DNA of 64,000 bases. It comes from Petrolisthes cinctipes (lineage: Eukaryota; Arthropoda; Malacostraca; Decapoda; Porcellanidae). Within the stretch, counting starts at the first letter, position 1, and each line of letters starts with the position of its first letter. The position numbers and the translations under genes were made by a program. Location: NCBI GenBank assembly GCA_033782935.1, contig JAWQEG010000477.1, positions 1,054,001 through 1,118,000 of the forward strand, given 5' to 3'. Positions 50,604 through 62,136 of this stretch are shown one piece after another. The notes under the pieces are model-generated. The model was not told the DNA's origin. It made no database searches and worked only from the letters and a program-made list of their open reading frames with translations.

Positions 50604-51605
50604 GTCCCAGAAGGTATCTGTACATGCTTACTCCATGTTAGAGTATTTTCAAAATACAGGCCAAAAACATTCTGAAAATCGATCTTTTAGGTGCCCAAAA
50701 GTCGATATGTGCATGCATCTTCTGTACCCGTTTATATCTCAATTTCTGGCCCTAAACACCCGAAAATTCGATATTTTGGGGTCCCAGAAGCGATCTGTAC
50801 ATGCCTACTCCGTGTTAGAGTATTTTCAAAATTCAGGCCCAAAACATGCTGAAAATCGATATTTTTGGTGCCCAAAGTCAATATGTGCATGTATCTTCTG
50901 TACCCGTTTATATCTCAAATTCAGGTTCAAAACACCCGAAAATTCAATATTTTGGGGTCCCAGAAGCAATCTGTACATGCCTACTCAGTGCTAGAATATT
51001 TTCAAAATATAGGCTAAAAACATGCTAAAAATCGATCTTTTAGGTGCCAAAAAGTCGATATCTCAAATTCAGTCCCAAAACACCAGAAAATTTGATATTT
51101 AAGGGTCCCAGAAGCGATCTGTACATGCCTACTCCGTGTTAGAGTATTTTCAAAATACATGCTCAAAACATACTGAAAATCGATCTTTTAGGTGCACAAA
51201 AGTCGATATGTGCATGCATCTTCAGTACCCGTTTATATCTCAAATTCAGGCTCAAAACACCCGAAAATTCAATATTTTGGGGTCCCAGAAGCAATCTGTA
51301 CATGCCTATTCAGTGTTAGATTATTTTCAAAATACTGGCCGAAAACATGCTGAAAATCGATATTTTAGATGCCCAAAGTCAATATGTGCATGTATCTTCT
51401 GTACCCGTTTATATCTCAAATTCAGGCTCAAAATACCCGAAAATTCAATATTTTGGGGTCCCAGAAGCAATCTGTACATGCCTACACAGTGCTAGAATAT
51501 TTTCAAAATATAGGCTAAAAACATGCTAAAAATCGACATTTTAGGTGCCAAAAAATCGATGTATCAAATTCAGTCCCAAAACACCCGAAAATTCGATATT
51601 TAGGG
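50604..51605 (+). repeat. Intact 1002-bp hexamer ending at the inversion
   Basis: B1 (50604), C1 (50781), A2 (50957), B2 (51105), C2 (51282), A1 (51458-51605). The C2 monomer has CCTATTCAGTG and ATACTGGCC, rare variants shared with the C2 at 48288, so its trimer is a near relative of 48111-48610. The hexamer is complete, and the orientation switch comes immediately after it. Confidence 0.87.
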
Positions 51606-51613
51606 AACCCAAA
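51600..51613. other. Orientation switch (inversion junction)
   Basis: A complete forward A monomer ends at 51605 with TTTAGGG. Bases 51606-51607 are AA. At 51608 CCCAAAATATTG starts a complete inverted C monomer. In ordinary monomers this boundary reads GGGGTCCC on one strand and GGGACCCC on the other, so the junction string GGGAACCC differs from the inverted-strand form by one base. The switch therefore falls inside a short dyad present at every monomer boundary, with GGG (51603-51605) shared by both arms. The flanking monomers are A on the left and C on the right, so this is not an exact fold-back. It could be a true inversion or an assembly join; sequence alone cannot decide. Confidence 0.93.
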
Positions 51614-54464
51614 ATATTGAATTTTCGGGTGTTTTGAGCCTGAATTTGAGATATAAACGGGTACAGAAGATACATTCACATATTGACTTTGGGCATCTAA
51701 AATATCGATTTTCAGCATGTTTTTGGCCTGTATTTTGAAAATATTCTAACACTGAGTAGGCATGTACAGATTGCTTCTGGGACCCCAAAATATTGAATTT
51801 TCGGGTGTTTTGAACCTGAATTTGAGATATAACGGGTACTGACGATGCATGCACATATCGACTTTTGTGCACCTAAAAGATCGATTTTCAGTATGTTTTG
51901 AGCATGTATTTTGAAAATACTCTAACTCGGAGTAAACATGTACAGATCGCTTCTGGGACCCCTAAATATCGAATTTTCGGGTGTTTTGGGACTGAATTTG
52001 AGATATCGACTTTTTGGCACCTAAAAGATCGATTTTTAGCATGTTTTTAGCCTATATTTTGAAAATATTCTAGCACTGAGTAGACATGTACAGATTGCTT
52101 CTGGGACCCCAAAATATTGAATTTTCGGGTGTTTTGAGCCTGAATTTGAGATATAAACGGGTACAGAAGATACATGCACATATTGACTTTGGGCACCAAA
52201 AATATCGATTTTCAGCATGTTTTGGGCCTGAATTTTGAAAATACTCTAACACGGAGTAGGTATGTACAGATCGCTTCTGGGACCCCAAAATTTCGAATTT
52301 TCGGGTGTTTTGAGCCTGAATTTGAGATATAAACGGGTACTGAAGATGCATGCACATATCGACTTTTGTGCACCTAAAAGATCGATTTTCAGTATGTTTT
52401 GAGCATGTATTTTGAAAATACTCTAACACTGAGTAGGCATGTACAGATCGCTTCTGGGACCCCTAAATATCGAATTTTCGGGTGTTTTGGGACTGAATTT
52501 GAGATATCGACTTTTTGGCACCTAAAAGATCGATTTTTAGCATGTTTTTAGCCTATATTTTGAAAATATTCTAGCACTGAGTAGGCATGTACAGATTGCT
52601 TCTAGGACCCCAAAATATTGAATTTTCGGGTGTTTTGAGCCTGAATTTGAGATATAAACGGGTACAGAAGATACATGCACATATTGACTTTGGGCATCTA
52701 AAATATCGATTTTCAGCATGTTTTGGGCCTGTATTTTAAAAATACTCTAACACGGAGTAGGCATGTACAGATCGCTTCTGGGACCCCAAAATATCGAATT
52801 TTCGGGTGTTTATGGCCAGAATTTGAGATATAAACGGGTACAGAAGATGCATGCACATATCGACTTTTATGCACCTAAAAGATCGATTTTCAGTACGTTT
52901 TTAGCCTGTATTTTGAAAATACTCTAACACGGAGTAGGCATGTACAGATACCTTCTGGGACCTCTAAATATCGAATTTTCGGGTCTTTTGGGACTGAATT
53001 TGAGATATCGATTTTTTGACACCTAAAATGTCGATTTTTAGCATGTTTTTAGCCTATATTTTAAAAATATTCTAGCACTGTCTAGGCATGTACAGATTGC
53101 TTCTGGGACCCCAAAATATTGAATTTTCGGGTGTTTTGAGCCTGAATTTGAGATATAAACGGGTACAGAAGATACATGCACATTTTGACTTTGGGCATCT
53201 AAAATATCGATTTTCAGCATGTTTTGGGCCTGTATTTTGAAAATACTCTAACACTGAGTAGGCATGTACAGATTGCTTCTGGGACCCCAAAATATTGAAT
53301 TTTTGGGTGTTTTGAGCCTGAATTTGATATATAAACGGGTACTGAAGATGCATGCACATATCGACTTTTGTGCACCTAAAAGATCGATTTTCAGTATGTT
53401 TTGAGCATGTATTTTGAAAATACTCTAACTCGGAGTAAGCATGTACAGATCGCTTCTGGGACCCCTAAATATCGAATTTTCGGGTGTTTTGGGACTGAAT
53501 TTGAGATATCGACTTTTTGGCACCTAAAAGATCGATTTTTAGCATGTTTTTAGCCTATATTTTGAAAATATTCTAGCACTGAGTAGGCATGTACAGATTG
53601 CTTCTGGGACCCCAAAATATTGAATTTTCGGGTGTTTTGAGCCTGAATTTGAGATATAAACGGGTACAGAAAATACATGCACATATTGACTTTGGGCACC
53701 AAAAATATCGATTTTCAGCATGTTTTGGGCCTGAATTTTGAAAATACTCTAACACGCTGTAGGCATGTACAGATCGCTTCTGGGACCCCAAAATTTCGAA
53801 TTTTCGGGTGTTTTCAGCCTGAATTTGAGATATAAACGGGTAATGAAGATGTATGCACATATCGACTTTTGTGCACCTAAAAGATCGATTTTCAGTATGT
53901 TTTGAGCATGTATTTTGAAAATACTCTAACACGGAGTAGGCATGTACAGATCGCTTCTGGGACCCCTAAATATCGAATTTTCGGGTGTTTTGGGACTGAA
54001 TTTGAGATATCGACTTTTTGGCACCTAAAAGATCGATTTTTAGCATGTTTTTAGCTTATATTTTGAAAATATTCTAGCACTGTGTAGGCATGTACAGATT
54101 GCTTCTTGGACCCCAAAATATTGAATTTTCGGGTGTTTTGAGCCTGAATTTGAGATATAAACGGGTACAGAAGATACATGCACATATTGACTTTGGGCAC
54201 CAAAAATATCGATTTTCAGCATGTTTTGGGCCTGAATTTTGAAAATACTCTAACACGGAGTAGGCATGTACAGATCGCTTCTGGGACCCCAAAATATCGA
54301 ATTTTCGGGTGTTTAGGGCCAGAATTTGAGATATAAACGGGTACAGAATATGCATGCACATATCGACTTTTGGGCACCTAAAAGATCGATTTTCAGTATG
54401 TTTTTGGCTTGTATTTTGAAAATACTCTAACACGGAGTAGGCATGTACAGATACCTTCTGGGAC

Positions 54465-55307
54465 CTCTAAATATCGAATTTTCGGGTGTTTTGGGACTGA
54501 ATTTGAGATATCGATTTTTTGGAACCTAAAATGTCGATTTTTAGCATGTTTTTAGCCTATATTTTGAAAATATTCTAGCACTGTGTTGGCACGTACAGAT
54601 TGCTTCTGGGACCCCAAAATATTGAATTTTCGGGTGTTTTGAGCCTGAATTTGAGATATAAACGGGTACAGAAGATACATGCAAATATTGACTTTGGGCA
54701 TCTAAAATATCGATTTTCAGCATGTTTTGGGCCCGTATTTTGAAAATACTCTAACACTGAGTAGGCATGTACAGATTGCTTCTGGGACCCCAAAATATTG
54801 AATTTTTGGGTGTTTTGAGCCTGAATTTGAGATATAAACGGGTTCAGAAGATACATGCACATATTGACTTTGGGCACGAAAAATATCGATTTTCAGCATG
54901 TTTTGGGCCTGAATTTTGAAAATACTCTAACACTGTACAGATTGCTTCTGGGACTCCAAAATATTGAATTTTCGGGTGTTTTGAGCCTGAATTTGAGATA
55001 TAAACGGGTACAGAAGATACATGCACATATTGACTTTGGGCATCTAAAATATCGATTTTCAGCATGTTTTGGGCCTGTATTTTGAAAATACTCTAACACT
55101 GAGTAGGCATGTACAGATTGCTTCTGGGACCCCAAAATATTGAATTTTCGGGTGTTTTGAGCCTGAATTTGAGATATAAACGGGTACTGAAGATGCATGC
55201 ACATATCGACTTTTGTGCACATAAAAGATCGATTTTCAGTATGTTTTGAGCATGTATTTTGAAAATACTCTAACACGGTGTAGGCATGTACAGATCGCTT
55301 CTGGGAC
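54465..55307 (-). repeat. 843-bp pentamer, inverted arm
   Basis: Read on the - strand: B2 (177), C2 (176), a C-like monomer with a 10-bp deletion (166), C (176), A (148). The 10-bp deletion (CTGTACAGTG) here lies in a C-type alpha half, unlike the usual A2' context. Confidence 0.78.
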
Positions 55308-56988
55308 CCCTAAATATCGAATTTTCGGGTGTTTTGGGACTGAATTTGAGATATCGATTTTTTGGCACCTAAAATGTCGATTTTTAGCATGTTTTTAGCC
55401 TCTATTTTGAAAATATTCTAGCACTGTGTAGGCATGTACAGATTGCTTCTGGGACCCCAAAATATTGAATTTTCGGGTGTTTTGAGCCTGAATTTGAGAT
55501 ATAAACGGGTACTGAAGATGCATGCACATATCGACTTTTGTGCACCTAAAAGATCGATTTTCAGTATGTTTTGAGCATGTATTTTGAAAATACTCTAACA
55601 CGGAGTAGGCATGTACAGATCGCTTCCGGGACCCCTAAATATCGAATTTTCGGTTGTTTTGGGACTGAATTTGAGATATCGACTTTTTGGAACCTAAAAG
55701 ATCGATTTTTAGCATGTTTTTAGCCTATATTTTGAAAATATTCTATCACTGAGTAGGCATGTACAGATTGCTTCTGGGACCCCAAAATATTGAATTTTCG
55801 GGTGTTTTGAGCCTGAATTTGAGATATAAACGGGTACAGAAGATACATGAACATATTGACTTTGGGCACCAAAAATATCGATTTTCAGCATGTTTTGGGC
55901 CTGAATTTTGAAAATACTCTAACACGGAGTAGGCATGTACAGATCGCTTCTGGGACCCCAAAATATCGAGTTTTCGGGTGTTTTGAGCCTGAATTTGAGA
56001 TATAAACGGGTACTGAAGATGCATGCACATATCGACTTTTGTGCACATAAAAGATCGATTTTCAGCATGTTTTGGGCCTGAATTTTGAAAATACTCTAAC
56101 ACGGAGTAGGCATGTACAGATTGCTTCTGGGACCCCAAAATATCGAATTTTCGGGTGTTTAGGGCCAGAATTTGAGATATAAACTGGTACAGAAGATGAA
56201 TGCACATATCGACTTTTGGGCACCTAAAAGATCGATTTTCAGTATGTTTTTGGCCTGTATTTTGAAAATACTCTAACACGGAGTAGACATGTACAGATTG
56301 CTTCTGGGACCCCAAAATATTGAATTTTAGGGTGTTTTGAGCCTGAATATGAGATATAAACGGGTACTGAAGATGCATGCACATATCGACTTTTGTGCAC
56401 CTAAAAGATCGATTTTCAGTATGTTTTGAGCATGTATTTTGAAAATACTCTAACACGGAGTAGGGATGTACAGATCGCTTCTGGAACCCCTAAATATCGA
56501 ATTTTCGGGTGTTTTGGGACTGAATTTGAGATATCGACGTTTTGGCACCTAAAAGATCGATTTTTAGCATGTTTTTAGCCTATATTTTGAAAATATTCTA
56601 GCACTGAGTAGGCATGTACAGATTGCTTCTGGGACCCCAAAATATTGAATTTTCAGGTGTTTTGAGCCTGAATTTGAGATATAAACGGGTACAGAAGATA
56701 CATGCACATATTGACTTTGGGCACCAAAAATATCGATTTTCAGCATGTTTTGGGCCTGAATTTTGAAAATACTCTAACACGGAGTAGGCATGTACAGATC
56801 GCTTCTGGGACCCCAAAATATCGAATTTTCGGGTGTTTAGAGCCAGAATTTGAGATATAAACGGGTACAGAAGATGCATGCACATATCGACTTTTGGGCA
56901 CCTAAAAGATCGATTTTCAGTATGTTTTGAGCATGTATTTTGAAAATACTCTAACACGGAGTAGGCATGTACAGATCGCTTCTGGGAC
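55308..56988 (-). repeat. 1.67-kb tandem duplication in inverted arm, copy 1
   Basis: Units, read on the - strand, of 501 (from 56988), 855 (from 56487) and 325 (from 55632). It matches the adjoining 56989-58659 at an offset of 1,671, or 1,681 after a 10-bp difference in the A monomer. Shared markers are TTTTAGGGTGTTTTGAG and AAACTGG/AGACTGG near the B1 monomer. Confidence 0.82.
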
Positions 56989-58659
56989 CCCTAAATATCG
57001 AATTTTCGGGTGTTTTGGGACTGAATTTGAGATATCGATTTTTTGGCACCTAAAATGTCGATTTTTAGCATGTTTTTAGCCTATATTTTGAAAATATTCT
57101 AGCACTGTGTAGGCATGTACAGATTGCTTCTGGGACCCCGAAATATTGAATTTTCGGGTGTTTTGAGCCTGAATTTGAGATATAAACGGGTACTGAAGAT
57201 GCATGCACATATCGACTTTTGTGCACCTAAAAGATCGATTTTCAGTATGTTTTGAGCATGTATTTTGAAAATACTCTAACACGGAGTAGGCATGTACAGA
57301 TCGCTTCTGGGACCCTTAAATATCGAATTTTCTGGTGTTTTGGGACTGAATTTGAGATATCGACTTTTTGGCACCTAAAAGATCGATTTTTAGCATGTTT
57401 TTAGCCTATATTTTGAAAATATTCTAGCACTGTACAGATTGCTTCTGGGACCCCAAAATATTGAATTTTCGGGTGTTTTGAGCCTGAATTTGAGATATAA
57501 ACGGGTACAGAAGATACATGCACATATTGACTTTGGGCACCAAAAATATCGATTTTCAGCATGTTTTGGGCCTGAATTTTGAAAATACTCTAACACGGAG
57601 TAGGCATGTACAGATCGCTTCTGGGACCCCAAAATATCGAATTTTCGGGTGTTTTGAGCCTGAATTTGAGATATAAACGGGTACTGAAGATGCATGCACA
57701 TATCGACTTTTGTGCACCTAAAAGATCGATTTTCAGCATGTTTTGGGTCTGAATTTTGAAAATACTCTAACACGGAGTAGGCATGTACAGATCGCTTCTG
57801 GGACCCCAAAATATCGAATTTTCGGGTGTTTAGGGCCAGAATTTGAGATATAGACTGGTACAGAAGATGCATGCACATATCGACTTTTGGGCACCTAAAA
57901 GATCGATTTTCAGTATGTTTTTGGCCTGTATTTTGAAAATACTCTAACACGGAGTAGACATGTACAGATTGCTTCTGGGACCCCAAAATATTGAATTTTA
58001 GGGTGTTTTGAGCCTGAATTTGAGATATAAACGGGTACTGAAGATGCATGCACATATCGACTTTTGTGCACCTAAAAGATCGATTTTCAGTATGTTTTGA
58101 GAATGTATTTTGAAAATACTCTAACACGGAGTAGGCACGTACAGATCGCTTCTGGAACCCCTAAATATCGAATTTTCGGGTGTTTTGGGACTGAATTTGA
58201 GATATCGACTTTTTGGCACCTAAAAGATCGATTTTTAGCATGTTTTTAGCCTATATTTTGAAAATATTCTAGCACTGAGTAGGCATGTACAGATTGCTTC
58301 TGGGACCCCAAAATATTGAATTTTCGGGTGTTTTGAGCCTGAATTTGAGATATAAACGGGTACAGAAGATACATGCACATATTGACTTTGGGCACCAAAA
58401 ATATCGATTTTCAGCATGTTTTGGGCCTGAATTTTGAAAATACTCTAACACGGAGTAGGCATGTACAGATCGCTTCTGGGACCCCAAAATTTCGAATTTT
58501 CGGGTGTTTAGAGCCAGAATTTGAGATATAAACGGGTACAGAAGATGCATGCACATATCGACTTTTGGGCACCTAAAAGATCGATTTTCAGTATGTTTTG
58601 AGCATGTATTTTCAAAATACTCTAACACGGAGTAGGCATGTACAGATACCTTCTGGGAC
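56989..58659 (-). repeat. 1.67-kb tandem duplication in inverted arm, copy 2
   Basis: Units of 501 (from 58659), 845 (from 58158) and 325 (from 57313). The 845-bp unit has three consecutive 177-bp monomers, which explains the 245-codon open frame at 57390-58127. That frame encodes only translated satellite. Confidence 0.82.
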
Positions 58660-59160
58660 CTCTAAATATCGAATTTTCGGGTGTTTTGGGACTGAATTTG
58701 AGATATCGATTATTTGGCACCTAAAATATCGATTTTCAGCATGTTTTTAGCCAATATTTTGAAAATATTCTAGCACTGTGTAGGCATGTACAGATTGCTT
58801 CTGGGACCCCAAAATATTGAATTTTCGGGTGTTTTGAGCCTGAATTTGAGATATAAACGGGTACAGAAGATACATGCACATATTGACTTTGGGCATCTAA
58901 AATATCGATTTTCAGCATGTTTTGGGCCTGTATTTTCAAAATACTTTAACACTGAGTAGGCATGTACAGATTGCTTCTGGGACCCTAAAATATTGAATTT
59001 TCGGGTGTTTTGTGCCTGAATTTGAGATATAAACGGGTACTGAAGATGCATGCACATATTGACTTTTGTGCACCTAAAAGATCGATTTTCAGTATGTTTT
59101 GAGCATGTATTTTGAAAATACTCTAACACGGAGTAGGCATGTACAGATCGCTTCTGGGAC
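58660..59160 (-). repeat. 1,493-bp-offset trimer pair, copy 1
   Basis: B2-C2-A trimer with AGCCAATATTTTG in the A monomer and GGGACCCTAAAATATTG at a monomer boundary. Both are shared with the trimer at 60153-60653. Confidence 0.82.
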
Positions 59161-60152
59161 CCCTAAATATCGAATTTTCGGGTGTTTTGGGACTGAATTT
59201 GAGATATCGACTTTTTGGCACCTAAAAGATCGATTTTTAGCATGTTTTTAGCCTATATTTTGAAAATATTCTAGCACTGTACAGATTGCTTCTGGGACCC
59301 CAAAATATTGAATTTTCGGGTGTTTTGAGCCTGAATTTGAGATATAAACGGGTACAGAAGATACATGCACATATTGACTTTGGGCACCAAAAAGATCGAT
59401 TTTCAGCATGTTTTGGGCCTGAATTTTGAAAATACTCTAACACGGAGTAGGCATGTACAGATCGCTTCTGGGACCCCAAAATATCGAATTTTCGGGTGTT
59501 TAGGGCCAGAATTTGAGATATAAACGGGTACAGAAGATACATGCACATATCGACTTTTGGGCACCTAAAAGATCGATTTTCAGTATGTTTTTGGCCTGTA
59601 TTTTGAAAATACTCTAACAAGAATTAGGCACGTACAGATACCTTCTGGGACCTCTAAATATCGAATTTTCGGGTGTTTTGGGACTGAATTTGATATATCG
59701 ATTTTTTGGCACCTAAAATGTCGATTTTTAGCATGTTTTTAGCCTATATTTTGAGAATATTCTAGCACTGTGTAGGCATGTACAGATTGCTTCTGGGACC
59801 CCAAAATATTGAATTTTCGGGTGTTTTGAGCCTGAATTTGAGATATAAACGGGTACAGAAGATACATGCACATATTGACTTTGGGCACCAAAAATATCGA
59901 TTTTCAGCATGTTTTGGGCCTGAATTTTGAAAATACTCTAACACGGAGTAGGGATGTACAGATCGCTTCTGGGACCCCAAAATATCGAATTTTCGGGTGT
60001 TTAGAGCCAGAATTTGAGATATAAACGGGTACAGAAGATGCATGCACATATCGACTTTTGGGCACCTAAAAGATCGATTTTCAGTATGTTTTGAGCATGT
60101 ATTTTGAAAATACTCTAACACGGAGTAGGCATGTACAGATACCTTCTGGGAC
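59161..60152 (-). repeat. 1,984-bp-offset duplication in inverted arm, copy 1
   Basis: Units from 60152 (501) and 59651 (491). Shared with 61145-62136 is the rare CTAACAAGAATTAGGCA at 59614-59630, which replaces the usual CTAACACGGAGTAGGCA. Confidence 0.83.
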
Positions 60153-60653
60153 CTCTAAATATCGAATTTTCGGGTGTTTTGGGACTGAATTTGAGATATC
60201 GATTTTTTGGCACCTAAAATATCGATTTTCAGCATGTTTTTAGCCAATATTTTGAAAATATTCTAGCACTGTGTAGGCATGTACAGATTGCTTCTGGGAC
60301 CCCAAAATATTGAATTTTCGGGTGTTTTGAGCCTGAATTTGAGATATAAACGGGTACAGAAGATACATGCACATATTGACTTTGGGCATCTAAAATATCG
60401 ATTTTCAGCATGTTTTGGGCCTGTATTTTCAAAATACTCTAACACTGAGTAGGCATGTACAGATTGCTTCTGGGACCCTAAAATATTGAATTTTCGGGTA
60501 TTTTGTGCCTGAATTTGAGATATAAACGGGTACTGAAGATGCATGCACATATCGACTTTTGTGCACCTAAAAGATCGATTTTCAGTATGTTTTGAGCATG
60601 TATTTTGAAAATACTCTAACACGGAGTAGGCATGTACAGATCGCTTCTGGGAC
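60153..60653 (-). repeat. 1,493-bp-offset trimer pair, copy 2
   Basis: Same rare variants as 58660-59160. It differs, for example, at GGGTATTTTGTGCC (about 60497), where copy 1 has GGGTGTTTTGTGCC. Confidence 0.82.
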
Positions 60654-61144
60654 CCCTAAATATCGAATTTTCGGGTGTTTTGGGACTGAATTTGAGATAT
60701 CGACTTTTTGGCACCTAAAAGATCGATTTTTAGCATGTTTTTAGCCTATATTTTGAAAATATTCTAGCACTGTACAGATTGCTTCTGGGACCCCAAAATA
60801 TTGAATTTTCGGGTGTTTTGAGCCTGAATTTGAGATATAAACGGGTACAGAAGATACATGCACATATTGACTTTGGGCACCAAAAATATCGATTTTCAGC
60901 ATGTTTTGGGCCAGAATTTTGAAAATACTCTAACACGGAGTAGGCATGTACAGATTGCTTCTGGGACCCCAAAATATTGAATTTTCGGGTGTTTTGAGCC
61001 TGAATTTGAGATATAAACGGGTACTGAAGATGCATGCACATATTGACTTTTGTGCACCTAAAAGATCGATTTTCAGTATGTTTTGAGCATGTATTTTGAA
61101 AATACTCTAACACGGAGTAGGCATGTACAGATCGCTTCTGGGAC

Positions 61145-62136
61145 CCCTAAATATCGAATTTTCGGGTGTTTTGGGACTGAATTTGAGATATCGACTTTTT
61201 GGCACCTAAAAGATCGATTTTTAGCATGTTTTTAGCCTATATTTTGAAAATATTCTAGCACTGTACAGATTGCTTCTGGGACCCCAAAATATTGAATTTT
61301 CGGGTGTTTTGAGCCTGAATTTGAGATATAAACGGGTACAGAAGATACATGCACATATTGACTTTGGGCACCAAAAAGATCGATTTTCAGCATGTTTTGG
61401 GCCTGAATTTTGAAAATACTCTAACACGGAGTAGGCATGTACAGATCGCTTCTGGGACCCCAAAATATCGAATTTTCGGGTGTTTAGGGCCAGAATTTGA
61501 GATATAAACGGGTACAGAAGATGCATGCACATATCGACTTTTGGGCACCTAAAAGATCGATTTTCAGTATGTTTTTGGCCTGTATTTTGAAAATACTCTA
61601 ACAAGAATTAGGCATGTACAGATACCTTCTGGGACCTCTAAATATCGAATTTTCGGGTGTTTTGGGACTGAATTTGATATATCGATTTTTTGGCACCTAA
61701 AATATAGATTTTTAGCATGTTTTTAGCCTATATTTTGAAAATATTCTAGCACTGTGTAGGCATGTACAGATTGCTTCTGGGACCCCAAAATATTGAATTT
61801 TCGGGTGTTTTGAGCCTGAATTTGAGATATAAACGGGTATAGAAGATACATGCACATATTGACTTTGGGCACCAAAAATATCGATTTTCAGCATGTTTTA
61901 GGCCTGAATTTTGAAAATACTCTAACACGGAGTAGGGATGTACAGATCGCTTCTGGGACCCCAAAATATCGAATTTTCGGGTGTTTAGGGCCAGAATTTG
62001 AGATATAAACGGGTACAGAAGATGCATGCACATATCGACTTTTGTGCACCTAAAAGATCGATTTTCAGTATGTTTTTGGCCTGTATTTTGAAAATACTCT
62101 AACACGGAGTAGGCATGTACAGATACCTTCTGGGAC
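61145..62136 (-). repeat. 1,984-bp-offset duplication in inverted arm, copy 2
   Basis: Units from 62136 (501) and 61635 (491). It carries CTAACAAGAATTAGGCA at 61598-61614 and AAAAAGATCG in the C monomer, as in copy 1. Confidence 0.83.

Larger units (their letters stand above)
1..51605 (+). repeat. Satellite array, forward arm
   Basis: Continuous tandem satellite with all monomers on the + strand. It begins with the last 18 bases of a C monomer, then an A monomer (19-166), then 109 units that each run from a B-like (sometimes C-like) monomer to the next A monomer. By hand segmentation the units are 63 trimers, 33 dimers, 10 tetramers, two pentamers and one hexamer, giving 311 monomers. Monomers are 177, 176 and 148 bp, with deletion forms of 138, 159, 166, 167 and 170 bp. 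Every base falls inside a monomer, so there is no intervening gene or transposon. In eukaryotes such arrays are usually centromeric or heterochromatic; that role is inferred here, not shown. The family is not one I recognise. Confidence 0.97.
39058..51605 (+). repeat. Sub-array 4: partial further copies up to the inversion
   Basis: Unit starts (lengths): 39206 (325), 39531 (501), 40032 (325), 40357 (491), 40848 (501), 41349 (501), 41850 (315), 42165 (668), 42833 (501), 43334 (501), 43835 (315), 44150 (501), 44651 (501), 45152 (325), 45477 (491), 45968 (501), 46469 (501), 46970 (315), 47285 (501), 47786 (325), 48111 (500), 48611 (501), 49112 (501), 49613 (677), 50290 (314), 50604 (501), 51105 (501). 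The series 501-325-491-501-501-315 at 39531 recurs at 44651. The last few kilobases return to more regular 1002-bp hexamers. No gene found. Confidence 0.85.

Noticed and set aside
51606..51607. Inserted element or target-site duplication at the orientation switch
   Set aside because: Only two bases separate complete monomers, so there is no room for an element. No direct repeat beyond the shared GGG is visible.
55746..56456. 236-codon open frame on the - strand
   Set aside because: Same cause as the frame at 57390-58127, of which this is the duplicated counterpart at about 1.67 kb. The end differs through single-base changes, as expected for non-coding repeat.
57390..58127. 245-codon open frame on the - strand, the longest in the window
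   Set aside because: It runs through three consecutive 177-bp monomers (a multiple of three) and then C and A', and the product is only translated satellite repeated four times. The same peptide segments occur more than a hundred times. There is no start context, domain or codon signal.
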